DNA of 64,000 nt from Polyangium jinanense (GTDB lineage: Bacteria > Myxococcota > Polyangia > Polyangiales > Polyangiaceae): positions 1 to 64,000 of the forward strand of contig NZ_JAGTJJ010000024.1 of the NCBI RefSeq assembly GCF_028435365.1, given 5' to 3'. The notes below the pieces were generated by a model. That model had not been told where the DNA came from. It made no database searches and saw nothing but the letters and a program-made list of their open reading frames with translations. Numbering within the stretch: the stretch's first letter is position 1; every line of letters starts with the position of its first letter. Shown piece after piece: positions 19,377-28,419 of the stretch. A program made the position numbers and the translations under genes.

Positions 19377-19533
19377 GTCCCTGGTTTCATCGCCTCGGCT
19401 CGCTCCCGTGAGGTGCGTGACGAGCTCTGCGTGGCGTGACACTCGAGAGACCGCGCCACCCTATCAACAGACGGTCGGTCGGGCCGTCGAGCAATCCGTT
19501 GGAGCACCAAAGGACTGCGACAGGGAACCATAC

Positions 19534-22500
19534 ATGAGAAGACATTTGCTTTTGGCGGGCCTCGCGAGCGTGACAGCGCTCGGGATCTTCGCCCGCGACG
19601 CGGCTGCCGCGCCGAATCTGCGCGTGCAGGTGGACCAGAAGGGCGACTTCCTCCTCATCGGCAACACGCTCGGCCACGACTGCGCGGGCAACGCGCCCGG
19701 TCTGCCGCTCGTGAACATCGTCGGATCCTGCGGAAACAACGCAACCGACAGCGGCGTCGACATCCTTTGGCGGTCGCAGGACCCGCTCCCGACGCAGGCG
19801 TCCGCGATCAACACGATCACGGCGGCGCAGGCGCGCAGCACCGCGATCCTCACGATCCCGGCCGGCGCGACCGTCACGCACGCCTACCTCTACTGGGGCG
19901 CAACACGCAACGCTTCGGGCGCCGACACCACGGCCACGCTCGATCGGCCGGGCGTCTTCAGCCAGGACCTGACGGCGACCCAGGCGTACACGTCGACGCA
20001 AAACTCCTACCAGAGCGTCGCCGACATCACGGCGATCGTGCAGGCGCAAGGTTCCGGCGCGTACCGCGTCGCGGGCGTCGACGTCGAGCCCACGGACGGG
20101 ATCACCGACGCGACCACGTTCGCAGCCTGGTGGATGGTCGTCCTCTACGAGCGCGCCTCGGATCCGCCGCGCAACCTGGCGATCTTCGATGGGCTCGACG
20201 CCGTGGGCAACGGCAACCCGCAGAACGTGACGCTCTCAGGCTTCCTCGTGCCGCCCGCGTTCGCGAACGCGAAGCTCGGCGTCGTGGCCTTCGAGGGTGA
20301 CACGTCGGTCACGGGGGACTCGTTCTCCTTCAACAACGTGCAGCTCTCGAACGCGCTGAACCCCGCGGGCGACTTCTTCAACCGGACGCGGACGAACCTC
20401 GGGGCCGCCGTGACGGTGGCGGGTGACCTGCCCCAGCTCGACGGCACCGCCGGCAGCTACTCGGGCATGGACATGGACATCGTGGACATCACGGGCCAGC
20501 TCACCGCAGGCCAGAAGTCCGCGCCGATCTCGGCGACGAGCACGGGCGACGTCTACTGGCTCGCCGGGTTCGTGACGTCGATCCCCACGTTCAAGCCCGA
20601 TTTCACGACGTCGGTGAAGTCGGCCGTCGACGTGAACGGCGGCGCGCTGCTCGTAGGGGACGTCGTCGAGTACACGATCGTCGCGACGAACACCGGCAAC
20701 GACACGGCCATCAACACCGTGCTGGTGGACCCGATCCCGATGGGCGTGACGTACGTGCCGGGCTCGATCGAGGTCGTGTCGGGCCCGAACACGGGCGCGA
20801 AGACGGATGCGCTCGCCGACGATCAGGGCGAGTACAACGCCGCGACGAACGAGGTGCTCATCCGGCTCGGTACGGGCGCGAACGGCACGAATGGCGGGAC
20901 GATGCTCGTCAACGACACGACGACCGTGAAGTTCCGCGTGACCGTGAACCCGGACGCGACGGGCACGATCCTGAACCAGGCGATCATCACGGCCGCGGGC
21001 CAGACGGGCGCGCCGGCCAAGGACACGCCCACCGACGGCAACGGCCCGTCGCCGGACCAGCCGCCGACGCCGATCGTCATCGATCTGTGCGAGTCGGACA
21101 TGAACTGCATGGCGCCCACGCCCGCCTGCAACGTGGCCGCGACGCCGAACACCTGCGTCGAGTGCGTGACGGACACGCACTGCGGCGGCGCCACGCCGAC
21201 GTGTGATGCCGCGACGAACACGTGCGTCTGCGTGCCCACGGGCGCGGAGATCTGCGACGGCCTCGACAACGACTGCAACGACACCATCGACGACGGCTTC
21301 AACGTCGGCATGGCGTGCTCCGCCGGCGTCGGCGCATGCCTCACCACGGGCGTCTTCGCGTGTTTGCCGAACGGCACCTCGGCCTGCAACGCCTTCCCGG
21401 ACGAGCCCGGCGTCGAGACCTGCAACGGCATCGACGACAACTGCGACGGCACGACCGACAACGGCGTGCCCGGCGTTGGCGACGCTTGCATGACCGGTCT
21501 GCCCGGCATCTGCGGCCCGGGCATGCAGGTCTGCGGCGCCGGCGGCATCGCGTGTATGCCCGACGTGGCACCCGGCTCGACGCCCGAAGTCTGCGGCGAC
21601 GGCGTCGATCAGGACTGCGACGGCGCGGTCGACAACGGCTGCCTCGACAGCGACGGCGACGGCATCGGCGACGAGGTCGAGGTCGCGAACGGCACGGATC
21701 CGAACGACGCGGACTCCGACGACGACGGCGTGTCCGACGGCGAGGAGCCGCAGTGGAACGTCGACACGGACGGCGACGGCCTCATCAACGCGCTCGATCC
21801 GGACAGCGACGACGACGGCCTCTTCGACGGCACCGAGCTCGGCAAGGACTGCGCGAACCCGGCGACGAATCCGGACGCGCAGAGCTGCCGCGCCGACGCC
21901 GATCCGAACACCACGACCGATCCGCTCGACGCAGACACGGACAACGGCGGCGTGTCCGACGGCGACGAGGACACGAACCTGAATGGCAAGCTCGACGCGG
22001 GTGAGCGGGATCCGAACGATCCGGCCGACGATTCGAACGCGCCGACCGACAGCGACGGCGACGGCCTGAGCGACGATCTCGAGGAGCAGATCGGGACGAA
22101 CCCGAACGACGCGGACTCGGACGACGACGGCCTCATCGACGGCGAAGAGCCGAACCCGAGCGCGGACACGGACGGTGACGGCCTGATCAACGGGCTCGAT
22201 CCGGACAGTGACAACGACGGCCTGTTCGACGGCACCGAGAGCGGCAAGGACTGCTCGAACCCGGCGACGGATCCGACCGCGGGCAACTGCATCGCCGACG
22301 CGGATCCGAACACGAAGACCTCGCCGCTCGACGCGGATACCGACAACGGCGGCGTCATCGACGGCTCCGAGGACGAGAACCGCAACGGCGCCGTGGATCC
22401 GGGCGAGCTCGATCCGAACGATCCGACGGACGACACCACGAAGCCGGACACGGACGGCGACGGGCTGACGGACGACTACGAGAACGAGATCGGTACGGAC

Positions 22501-23379
22501 CCGAACGATGCGGATTCCGACGACGACGGCGTGATCGACGGCGAGGAGCCGAACCCGACCGACGACACCGACGGCGACGGCATCATCAACGCGCTCGATC
22601 CGGACAGCGACGGCGACGGGCTGAAGGATGGCACGGAGATGGGCAAGAACTGCTCGAACCCGGCCACGAACACGGCGGCGAACAACTGCGTCGCCGACGG
22701 TGACAACGGCGTCACGACGACGTCGCCGGTCGATCCCGACACCGACGACGGCGGCGTGAACGACGGCGACGAGGACACGGACAAGGACGGCGTGGTCGAT
22801 TCGAACGAGCGCGATCCGAACGATCCGACCGACGACAACGTCGTTCCGCCCATGGACTCGGACGGCGACGGGCTGACGGACGACGAGGAGGCCGATCTCG
22901 GGACCGACCCGAACGACGCGGACTCGGACGACGACGGCGTGATCGACGGTCAGGAGCCGAGCCCCGGCGAGGATACGGACGGCGACGGGAAGAAGAACGC
23001 GCTCGATCCGGACAGCGACAACGACGGCCTCTTCGACGGCACCGAGCTCGGCCTCGCCTGCTCGGACCCGGCCACGGACGCGGCGGCAGAGACCTGCGTC
23101 CCCGACGCAGACAAGGGCGCGACGACGACCGATCCGCTCGACGCGGACACGGACAACGGCGGCCTCAACGACGGCGAAGAGGACGCGAACAAGAACGGCA
23201 TGGTCGACACGGGTGAAAGTGATCCGCTGGATCCGGCCGACGATGCCCCCGAGGGCATCATCCTGACGGGCAACGGCCTCTGCGCCGCGCGGCCCGGCAA
23301 TGATGCGACGCCGGGCGTGGGCTTCCTGCTCGCGCTCGCGGCGGGGACGGCGCTCGTCCGCCGCCGACGGCGCAGCTAA
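19534..23379 (+). CDS. Large secreted TSP3/MopE-motif protein with MYXO-CTERM-like tail
   Basis: This 1281-residue exported protein has a signal peptide (to about 25, ending DAAAA) and an N-terminal beta-rich domain (26-340). A DUF11-like repeat (about 355-490, VEYTIVATNTGND) and a short Cys-rich segment follow. Three putative metal-binding motifs of the MopE type (CDGLDNDC, CNGIDDNC, CGDGVDQDC) lie at about 570-703. Four tandem 133-136-residue units full of DSDGDG/DADSDDDG calcium loops span about 705-1240. The tail has a Cys (GLCAARP), a membrane span and RRRRR, as in MYXO-CTERM sorting signals. It is thus probably surface-anchored or processed there and binds calcium. The ATG at 19534 gives the signal peptide. 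Confidence 0.92.
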   Translation: MRRHLLLAGLASVTALGIFARDAAAAPNLRVQVDQKGDFLLIGNTLGHDCAGNAPGLPLVNIVGSCGNNATDSGVDILWRSQDPLPTQASAINTITAAQARSTAILTIPAGATVTHAYLYWGATRNASGADTTATLDRPGVFSQDLTATQAYTSTQNSYQSVADITAIVQAQGSGAYRVAGVDVEPTDGITDATTFAAWWMVVLYERASDPPRNLAIFDGLDAVGNGNPQNVTLSGFLVPPAFANAKLGVVAFEGDTSVTGDSFSFNNVQLSNALNPAGDFFNRTRTNLGAAVTVAGDLPQLDGTAGSYSGMDMDIVDITGQLTAGQKSAPISATSTGDVYWLAGFVTSIPTFKPDFTTSVKSAVDVNGGALLVGDVVEYTIVATNTGNDTAINTVLVDPIPMGVTYVPGSIEVVSGPNTGAKTDALADDQGEYNAATNEVLIRLGTGANGTNGGTMLVNDTTTVKFRVTVNPDATGTILNQAIITAAGQTGAPAKDTPTDGNGPSPDQPPTPIVIDLCESDMNCMAPTPACNVAATPNTCVECVTDTHCGGATPTCDAATNTCVCVPTGAEICDGLDNDCNDTIDDGFNVGMACSAGVGACLTTGVFACLPNGTSACNAFPDEPGVETCNGIDDNCDGTTDNGVPGVGDACMTGLPGICGPGMQVCGAGGIACMPDVAPGSTPEVCGDGVDQDCDGAVDNGCLDSDGDGIGDEVEVANGTDPNDADSDDDGVSDGEEPQWNVDTDGDGLINALDPDSDDDGLFDGTELGKDCANPATNPDAQSCRADADPNTTTDPLDADTDNGGVSDGDEDTNLNGKLDAGERDPNDPADDSNAPTDSDGDGLSDDLEEQIGTNPNDADSDDDGLIDGEEPNPSADTDGDGLINGLDPDSDNDGLFDGTESGKDCSNPATDPTAGNCIADADPNTKTSPLDADTDNGGVIDGSEDENRNGAVDPGELDPNDPTDDTTKPDTDGDGLTDDYENEIGTDPNDADSDDDGVIDGEEPNPTDDTDGDGIINALDPDSDGDGLKDGTEMGKNCSNPATNTAANNCVADGDNGVTTTSPVDPDTDDGGVNDGDEDTDKDGVVDSNERDPNDPTDDNVVPPMDSDGDGLTDDEEADLGTDPNDADSDDDGVIDGQEPSPGEDTDGDGKKNALDPDSDNDGLFDGTELGLACSDPATDAAAETCVPDADKGATTTDPLDADTDNGGLNDGEEDANKNGMVDTGESDPLDPADDAPEGIILTGNGLCAARPGNDATPGVGFLLALAAGTALVRRRRRS
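21646..23250 (+). repeat. Four tandem ~400-base calcium-loop coding repeats
   Basis: Units start at 21646, 22048, 22447 and 22855 (spacings 402, 399 and 408 bases). Each begins with a D(S/T)DGDG loop and contains GT(D/N)PNDADSDDDG, NPAT and DADTDNGG or close variants. Confidence 0.85.
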
Positions 23380-23395
23380 CGCAGGAGGGAGCTCT

Positions 23396-23468
23396 CCGAG
23401 CGCGGAAGGCCGCGCTCGGAAGCGATGAGGCGCCGCGGTCCTTTCGAGGGCCGCGGCGTTTCGTTTTT
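23396..23468 (+). terminator. Double-hairpin terminator
   Basis: First a 10-bp perfect stem (23396-23405 with 23410-23419). Then CGCCGCGG (23431-23438) pairs with CCGCGGCG (23451-23458) and is followed by TTTCGTTTTT. It ends the large secreted-protein gene. Confidence 0.85.
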
Positions 23469-23571
23469 GGAGAGGGCGAACCGCGCGTGTCCCGACGGCA
23501 CGCGGGAACGCGTGCGCGCATATCGCCCCCACGTGGAGCGCCATCAAGGGGATGGTGGTATCCTTCCCTGC

Positions 23572-24180
23572 ATGCGCGTTCGAGCCTCCCTGCTTGCGCT
23601 GTCACTTGCCTTTGCCTTACCGGCGGCGCTGTTCGTGTCGCCACACTCGCCCTACACGGGCCCGAGAGAAGCCGCGGCGGCGGTTTCGGTGGTCGTCTCG
23701 CTCGATGAGCTCGTGACGAGCTCGTCGTACGTCGTCGTCGCGAAGGCGGCCGAACGACAGAGCATGTGGGAAGACACCCCGAGCGGCCGGCGGATCGTCA
23801 CGTACACGCGGCTCGACGTGGAGCGCTCCGTCGTCGGCGAGCCGGGGACGCAGGTGTGGGTGCGGACGCTCGGCGGCGTCGTGGGCGACGTCGGGCAGTG
23901 GGTCTCGGGCGAGGCGGTGCTCAAGCCCGGAGAGCGCTCGCTTCTGTTTCTGCACAAAACGCCGGCCGCGGTCGTCGTGACCGCGATGGCGCAGGGGCAT
24001 TACCCCGTGATCAGCACGGAGGGGGGTTTGCCGAAGCTCGCGCCGAGCCCGGACGCAGGGACGATCCTGCCGCGGACCGGGCCCAGCATCGGCGCGCGTG
24101 AGGTGCTTGTGGGAGCGACGCTTTCGCGTGCGCTCGTGGCCATCGAGGAGGTGAAACGTGCGCCACGCGAACGCAAGTAA
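23572..24180 (+). CDS. Hypothetical exported protein
   Basis: I do not recognise this 202-residue protein. A signal peptide is present (about 1-38; hydrophobic SLLALSLAFALPAALFV). The mature part is beta-rich, with the strands VSLDELVTSSSYVVVAKA, RRIVTYTRLDVERSVVG and VWVRTLGGVVGDVGQWVSGEA. It may be a periplasmic or secreted beta-barrel/OB-like domain. The ATG at 23572 is chosen because it starts the signal peptide. Its 3' end overlaps the next gene by 23 bases, with GAGGAG inside this gene serving the next, so the two are translationally coupled. That suggests it works with the metalloprotease, perhaps as chaperone or inhibitor; this is inference. Confidence 0.72.
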   Translation: MRVRASLLALSLAFALPAALFVSPHSPYTGPREAAAAVSVVVSLDELVTSSSYVVVAKAAERQSMWEDTPSGRRIVTYTRLDVERSVVGEPGTQVWVRTLGGVVGDVGQWVSGEAVLKPGERSLLFLHKTPAAVVVTAMAQGHYPVISTEGGLPKLAPSPDAGTILPRTGPSIGAREVLVGATLSRALVAIEEVKRAPRERK

Positions 24181-25093
24181 TCGAGGACGGCTCGCGTCTT
24201 TCGCGATCGGGCTCTCGCTCGTCGCGGCGGTGACGCTCTTCGCGCCGACGGCGTCGGCCTATTGCCGCACGACGAGCTGCAAAGGCGTCGGGACCGGTGC
24301 GCGCTGCATGCCCATGCGCACGACCGACTGCGGCATCGAGCTCTTCTGGAAGAACCCGTGCGTCGGCTTCAGCATGCAGCGGGACGCGTCGGTGCAGATC
24401 GACCTCGACGACGCGACGAAGATCTTCGAGGAGGCCTTCAAGAAGTGGACCGACGCCGACTGCGGCGACGGCAAGCATCCGCGCATCAAGGCCGTGAACC
24501 TCGGCCCCGTGGAGTGCCACGCGCACGAGTACAACAAGAAGGCCGGCAACGCGAACGTCATCCTCTTCCATGACGACGTGTGGCCGCACGCCGGCGCGGG
24601 GAGCACGCTCGCGCTCACCACGGTCACGTACAACATCGAGACCGGCGAGATCTACGACGCCGACATGGAGCTCAACGGGGCGAACGTGGAGTTCACGACC
24701 GGGACCGACAACGTCCTTTACGACCTGCCCTCGATCGCAACGCACGAGACGGGGCATTTCCTGGGCATGTCGCACTCCGCGGACGGCACGGCGACGATGT
24801 TCGCCGACTACACGCCGGGCTCGACGGAGCTCAGGTCGCTGGAGAACGACGACATCGAGGGCATCTGCGCGGCCTATCCACCCGGCGATCCGATCCCCGC
24901 CTCGTGTGATCCCACGCCGCGGCGCGGGCTCGAATCGCAGTGCAATCCGGAGCCGATCCCGACCGATGACGGGGGGAGCTGTTGCGCGACGGCCCCGGGC
25001 ACGCCTCGATCGGCGGGCGGGACTGCGCTCGCGGCCCTCGCCCTCGCCCTCGGCCTCGCGGCGAGGCGTCGCGCCGAGCGCACGCGTCCATGA
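24158..25093 (+). CDS. Matrixin-like secreted zinc metalloprotease with MYXO-CTERM-like tail
   Basis: This 311-residue exported protein has a signal peptide (about 1-35) and the metzincin zinc motif HETGHFLGMSH (H196, E197, H200, H206). A Met-containing segment follows (TATMFADY), as in matrixin Met-turns. Cysteines in the N-terminal part (CRTTSC, CM, DCG) suggest disulfides. The tail has Cys-Cys (GSCCATAP), a membrane segment and ARRRAER, fitting MYXO-CTERM anchoring. The GTG at 24158 overlaps the previous gene and has a well-spaced GAGGAG. The end overlaps the RNase D-like start (ATGA). It probably degrades or processes extracellular protein. Confidence 0.9.
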   Translation: MRHANASNRGRLASFAIGLSLVAAVTLFAPTASAYCRTTSCKGVGTGARCMPMRTTDCGIELFWKNPCVGFSMQRDASVQIDLDDATKIFEEAFKKWTDADCGDGKHPRIKAVNLGPVECHAHEYNKKAGNANVILFHDDVWPHAGAGSTLALTTVTYNIETGEIYDADMELNGANVEFTTGTDNVLYDLPSIATHETGHFLGMSHSADGTATMFADYTPGSTELRSLENDDIEGICAAYPPGDPIPASCDPTPRRGLESQCNPEPIPTDDGGSCCATAPGTPRSAGGTALAALALALGLAARRRAERTRP

Positions 25094-26334
25094 CGAGCCC
25101 GGAAGCGCCGCCGTACGAGGTCCTCTGGGTCGACGATGCCCGCGCGCTCGGAGGCGCGCTCGAGCGCGCCGTGCAGGCGAAGGCAATCGCGGTGGACGTG
25201 GAGGCCAACGGCCTCTTCGTCTACCGCCCGCGCCTTTGCGCCGCGCAGCTCGCCTGGGAGGAAGGGGATACGACGGTCGTCCTGATCGTCGACACGCTCG
25301 CCACGAGCGCGGCGGCGCTCGGACACCTCCTCGGCCCCGAGGGGCCCATCAAGGTGCTGCACGATCTCACGTTTGACGCGCGCATGCTCGCCGAGGTTGG
25401 CGCGCCGCTCGCGCGCGTGCGGGACACCTCGGTCACGGCGCGATTCCTCGGCCAGAAGGCGACGGGGCTCGCGTCGGTGCTCGCGGCGGAGCTCGGGGTC
25501 GTCCTCGACAAACGGTTTCAGCAACACGACTGGTCGAAAAGGCCGGTGTCGCCTGCGGAGCGGCGTTACCTCGGGGACGACGTCGCGTATCTCCTGAAGC
25601 TCGATCGCGCGCTCGCCGCGAAGGCGGCCGCGATCGACATCGAGGCCGAGATCGAGGAGGAGTGCTCGTACAAGCTTCGCGCGGCTCTCGCGCCGCCGCG
25701 GGAGACGCGCCCGTCGTACGTGCGGGTCAAGGGCGCGCAGAAGCTCGATCGTCCGGGCCGCGCCGCGCTCCGGAGCCTCGTGGCCGCGCGCGAGGCGATC
25801 GCCGAGGCCGCCGACGTGCCGCCGTTCAAGATCGTCACGAACGAGATCCTGCTCGAACTCGCGCGGATGCGTCCGACATCGATCCCCGAGCTCAGCCGCG
25901 TGCCCGGCGCGCTCTCGGGTCGCTCGGGGAGGCACGCAGCGCGGTGGCTCGAGGCGATCACGCGCGGCGCCGCCGAAGGGGACGTGCCGCCCGAGGAGCA
26001 AGCGCACTTCGAAGTGGCGCCGATCGATCGGAAAGAGATCGCGCGACGACGCGAGATCGAGGCGAAGATCAGCGCATTCCGGCGCGCCGAGGCGAAGCGC
26101 CGCGGCGTCGACGAGCAGGCCGTGCTGCCCGGGCATTGCGCGCAGGATCTCGCGAGCACCCTGCTGACGGCGGCGGGGGAGGATTCTGCGGCGACGCTCG
26201 CGCGGATCGCCGCGATCCCGGGCCTCGGGGCGAAGCGGGTCGAGCGGTATGGCAAGCGCATGGCGTCGCTGCTCTCGGCGCCGGGCGAGTCATCCGCGCA
26301 AGCACGAGGAAGCGCGCCGCGCGAGGATTCGTGA
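25090..26334 (+). CDS. RNase D-like 3'-5' exonuclease with HRDC domains
   Basis: This 414-residue protein has a DEDDy exonuclease domain (about 1-195): D36 and E38 in VDVEAN, D96 in LTFDARML, and Y160 to D164 in RRYLGDDVAYLL, preceded by DWSKRPVSPAE as in RNase D. The C-terminal half (about 215-400) looks like two helical HRDC-type domains that bind nucleic acid. Its function would be trimming of tRNA or other structured RNA 3' ends. The ATG at 25090 overlaps the protease stop (ATGA), and its own stop overlaps the lpxB start (GTGA). The coupling is probably an operon effect and not shared function. Confidence 0.9.
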   Translation: MTSPEAPPYEVLWVDDARALGGALERAVQAKAIAVDVEANGLFVYRPRLCAAQLAWEEGDTTVVLIVDTLATSAAALGHLLGPEGPIKVLHDLTFDARMLAEVGAPLARVRDTSVTARFLGQKATGLASVLAAELGVVLDKRFQQHDWSKRPVSPAERRYLGDDVAYLLKLDRALAAKAAAIDIEAEIEEECSYKLRAALAPPRETRPSYVRVKGAQKLDRPGRAALRSLVAAREAIAEAADVPPFKIVTNEILLELARMRPTSIPELSRVPGALSGRSGRHAARWLEAITRGAAEGDVPPEEQAHFEVAPIDRKEIARRREIEAKISAFRRAEAKRRGVDEQAVLPGHCAQDLASTLLTAAGEDSAATLARIAAIPGLGAKRVERYGKRMASLLSAPGESSAQARGSAPREDS

Positions 26335-27473
26335 GCGGGGCGGGCGCGCCGCTGCTCGTCGTCGCGGGCGAGGCTTCGGGGGATCGCATCGCAGCCGAGG
26401 TGCTGCGCGCGCTCGGGCCAGCTGTGCACGCCTTCGGGATCGGGGGGCGCGGATGCCGGGCGCAGGGCATGGAGACGCTCGCGGAGACGTCGGACATCGC
26501 CGCGATGGGCACGCTCGACGTGCTGCGGAAGGTGCCGGCGCTCGGGCGATCGCTCGGCGCGCTGATCGGGAGGATCCGGAAAGACCCACCACGCGCCGCG
26601 CTGCTCGTGAACTTCACGGAGCTGAACGCGCGGCTCGGGCGGGCGCTCCGGCGACGCGGAACACACGTGCTCTGGGCTGTCGCGCCGCAGGTCTGGGCCT
26701 GGCGCGCGGGGAGGATCCACGCGCTCCACGACGCCGTCGATCGGCTCGCCGTCGTCCTGCCGTTCGAGGAGCTGCTCTGGCGCGAGGCGGGGTACGACGC
26801 GCGGTTCGTGGGTCATCCGTCGGCCGAGGCGCCGCGCCTGCCCCGCGAGGTCGCGCGCGCCCAGCTCGGGCTCGCCAAAGGGCGCACCGTCGCCGTGCTC
26901 CCGGGTAGCCGTGCCGGCGAGATCACGCGCCTCGCGCCGCTCTTTTGCGAGGCGGCTTCAATGCTCACGGCGCGTGGCGACGTGGACGAGGCACGCGTGC
27001 TCGTGGCTCCGTGGCTCGACGCGCGTGCGCGCGGCGAACTCGAACGAGCGGCCCGCCGCGCCGGGGTCGAGATCGCCGAAGCCGACGCGGAGCATGGCGC
27101 CTCTCCCCTGCTCAGTGCCTTCGATCTCGCGCTTTGCGCCTCGGGCACGGCTTGCCTCGAGGCGGCGCTCGCCGGGCTGCCGACGGTCATCGGCTACCGC
27201 GTCGATCCCCTCACCTACGCGCTCGCCCGCCGCCTCGTACGGACCCCGCACATCGGCCTGCCAAACGTCCTGCTCGGCCGCCGCGCGTACCCCGAGCTGC
27301 TCCAGGACGCGGTCACGAACCGCTCGCTCGCTGCGACGGCCGCTGCCCTGATGAACGACGCGCAAAAGGCACGCGCAAAGGCCGACGCACGGGCACTCGA
27401 CGCGCTCCTCCGGCCCCCTTCCCCGGGTCCGTTCGGCGCGCGCGTCGCGGCCTTGCTCGATCCGTGGCTCTGA
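26331..27473 (+). CDS. lpxB: Lipid-A-disaccharide synthase
   Basis: This 380-residue GT19 glycosyltransferase joins UDP-2,3-diacylglucosamine and lipid X to make the lipid A disaccharide at the inner membrane. Signatures are VVAGEASGD at the N-terminus, AMGTLDVL, WAVAPQVWAW, FVGHP, LPGSRAGEI and ASGTACLEAAL. Length matches the family (about 380). The GTG at 26331 overlaps the upstream stop, and no ATG precedes the conserved N-terminus. Other lpx genes are not in the window. Confidence 0.95.
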   Translation: MSGAGAPLLVVAGEASGDRIAAEVLRALGPAVHAFGIGGRGCRAQGMETLAETSDIAAMGTLDVLRKVPALGRSLGALIGRIRKDPPRAALLVNFTELNARLGRALRRRGTHVLWAVAPQVWAWRAGRIHALHDAVDRLAVVLPFEELLWREAGYDARFVGHPSAEAPRLPREVARAQLGLAKGRTVAVLPGSRAGEITRLAPLFCEAASMLTARGDVDEARVLVAPWLDARARGELERAARRAGVEIAEADAEHGASPLLSAFDLALCASGTACLEAALAGLPTVIGYRVDPLTYALARRLVRTPHIGLPNVLLGRRAYPELLQDAVTNRSLAATAAALMNDAQKARAKADARALDALLRPPSPGPFGARVAALLDPWL

Positions 27474-27491
27474 TCCTTTGACCGCAAACGA

Positions 27492-28418
27492 TTACGTGCG
27501 CGGCGAGGACGTCCCCGAAGCGGTCCGCTTCTCCGGCTTGGCCCGCATCGCTTCGAAGGCGCTCACGACCTCCCGCGAAAATTCTTCCACCACCGCGCGA
27601 TGCGTCGCGAGCCCGCCGTCGAGCCCTGCGCGCGCCTTCTCTAGCGCGGTGGTCACGTGCTCGGCCCGCTGCCGCGAAAGCACCCGGAACGCGAGCATCC
27701 GACCCGCGGGCACCGCGATGAGCGCGATCGTCGCCGGCGTCCAAGCGAACGTCGGCGCCGCGCGCGTGATGGAACCGAGATCCGTGAGCGGCGAGCGCGA
27801 GAGCCACGCCGCGAGCGCGATCTGGTAGCCCTCGGCGACCGTCGACGGGAGACCGTCGCACATCTCGTGCAGCGGCACCCGCTGCGTCTCCACGTGCACG
27901 CGCCGCAGGTTTTGCCACATCAAGAGCCGCTTCGGCGGAGGCACGCCGCGGAAGCTCGCCGAGCCCGTCCACCAGCGCACCGACGTATCCGCGCGGCCGA
28001 GCTCCATCACGCGGGCGAACGTCGCGTGACGGGCGAGCGCCGCGCCCACGTCGCGCGGCGGCGGAATCTGGCCACACAAATCGAACACGCTCCGCACGAG
28101 GCGCATGTAACGCCCCTTCGTGAAGAGCCCGCCGAGCTCGTGGTTCGTCACCTGCAAGAGGTCGTTCAGCGCCGCGGCGAGCGCCCACTCGTGCGCGTCG
28201 AGATCCGGCAACGTGTCGACCGGCGCGACGAGCCGCGCGCGCCTGACACGCGCGACGTCGATCCGCGAGCGCACATCCGCGTCGACGATGTGCCTCCCCT
28301 CCCCGAGCTTCGTCCCGAGCTGCCCGAACGGCCGCGCGAGGCGCAATTTTCCGCCAAGGACGAGGGGCGCGACGATCCCCGTGACGAGCTCCTCGAACCG
28401 TTCGTCGTCGCTCGCCAA
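27492..28418 (-). CDS. Uncharacterised protein, second gene of two-gene unit
   Basis: I do not recognise this 308-residue protein. The TTG at 28418, preceded by GGAGG at good spacing, is the probable start; it follows the upstream stop by one base, so the pair is co-translated. The N-terminal half is soluble. One hydrophobic stretch lies near residues 230-245 (PATIALIAVPAGRMLAF). A helical, possibly coiled segment (RQRAEHVTTALEKARAG) follows. There is no signal peptide and no known catalytic motif. It converges with lpxB. Its function depends on its partner at 28420-29946. Confidence 0.65.
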   Translation of the reverse strand: MASDDERFEELVTGIVAPLVLGGKLRLARPFGQLGTKLGEGRHIVDADVRSRIDVARVRRARLVAPVDTLPDLDAHEWALAAALNDLLQVTNHELGGLFTKGRYMRLVRSVFDLCGQIPPPRDVGAALARHATFARVMELGRADTSVRWWTGSASFRGVPPPKRLLMWQNLRRVHVETQRVPLHEMCDGLPSTVAEGYQIALAAWLSRSPLTDLGSITRAAPTFAWTPATIALIAVPAGRMLAFRVLSRQRAEHVTTALEKARAGLDGGLATHRAVVEEFSREVVSAFEAMRAKPEKRTASGTSSPRT

Positions 28419-28419
28419 G

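Noticed and set aside
21646..23250. Regular repeats considered as a CRISPR array
   Set aside because: Repeats are ~400 bases, in frame and encode Asp-rich calcium loops; there are no short identical repeats with unique spacers.
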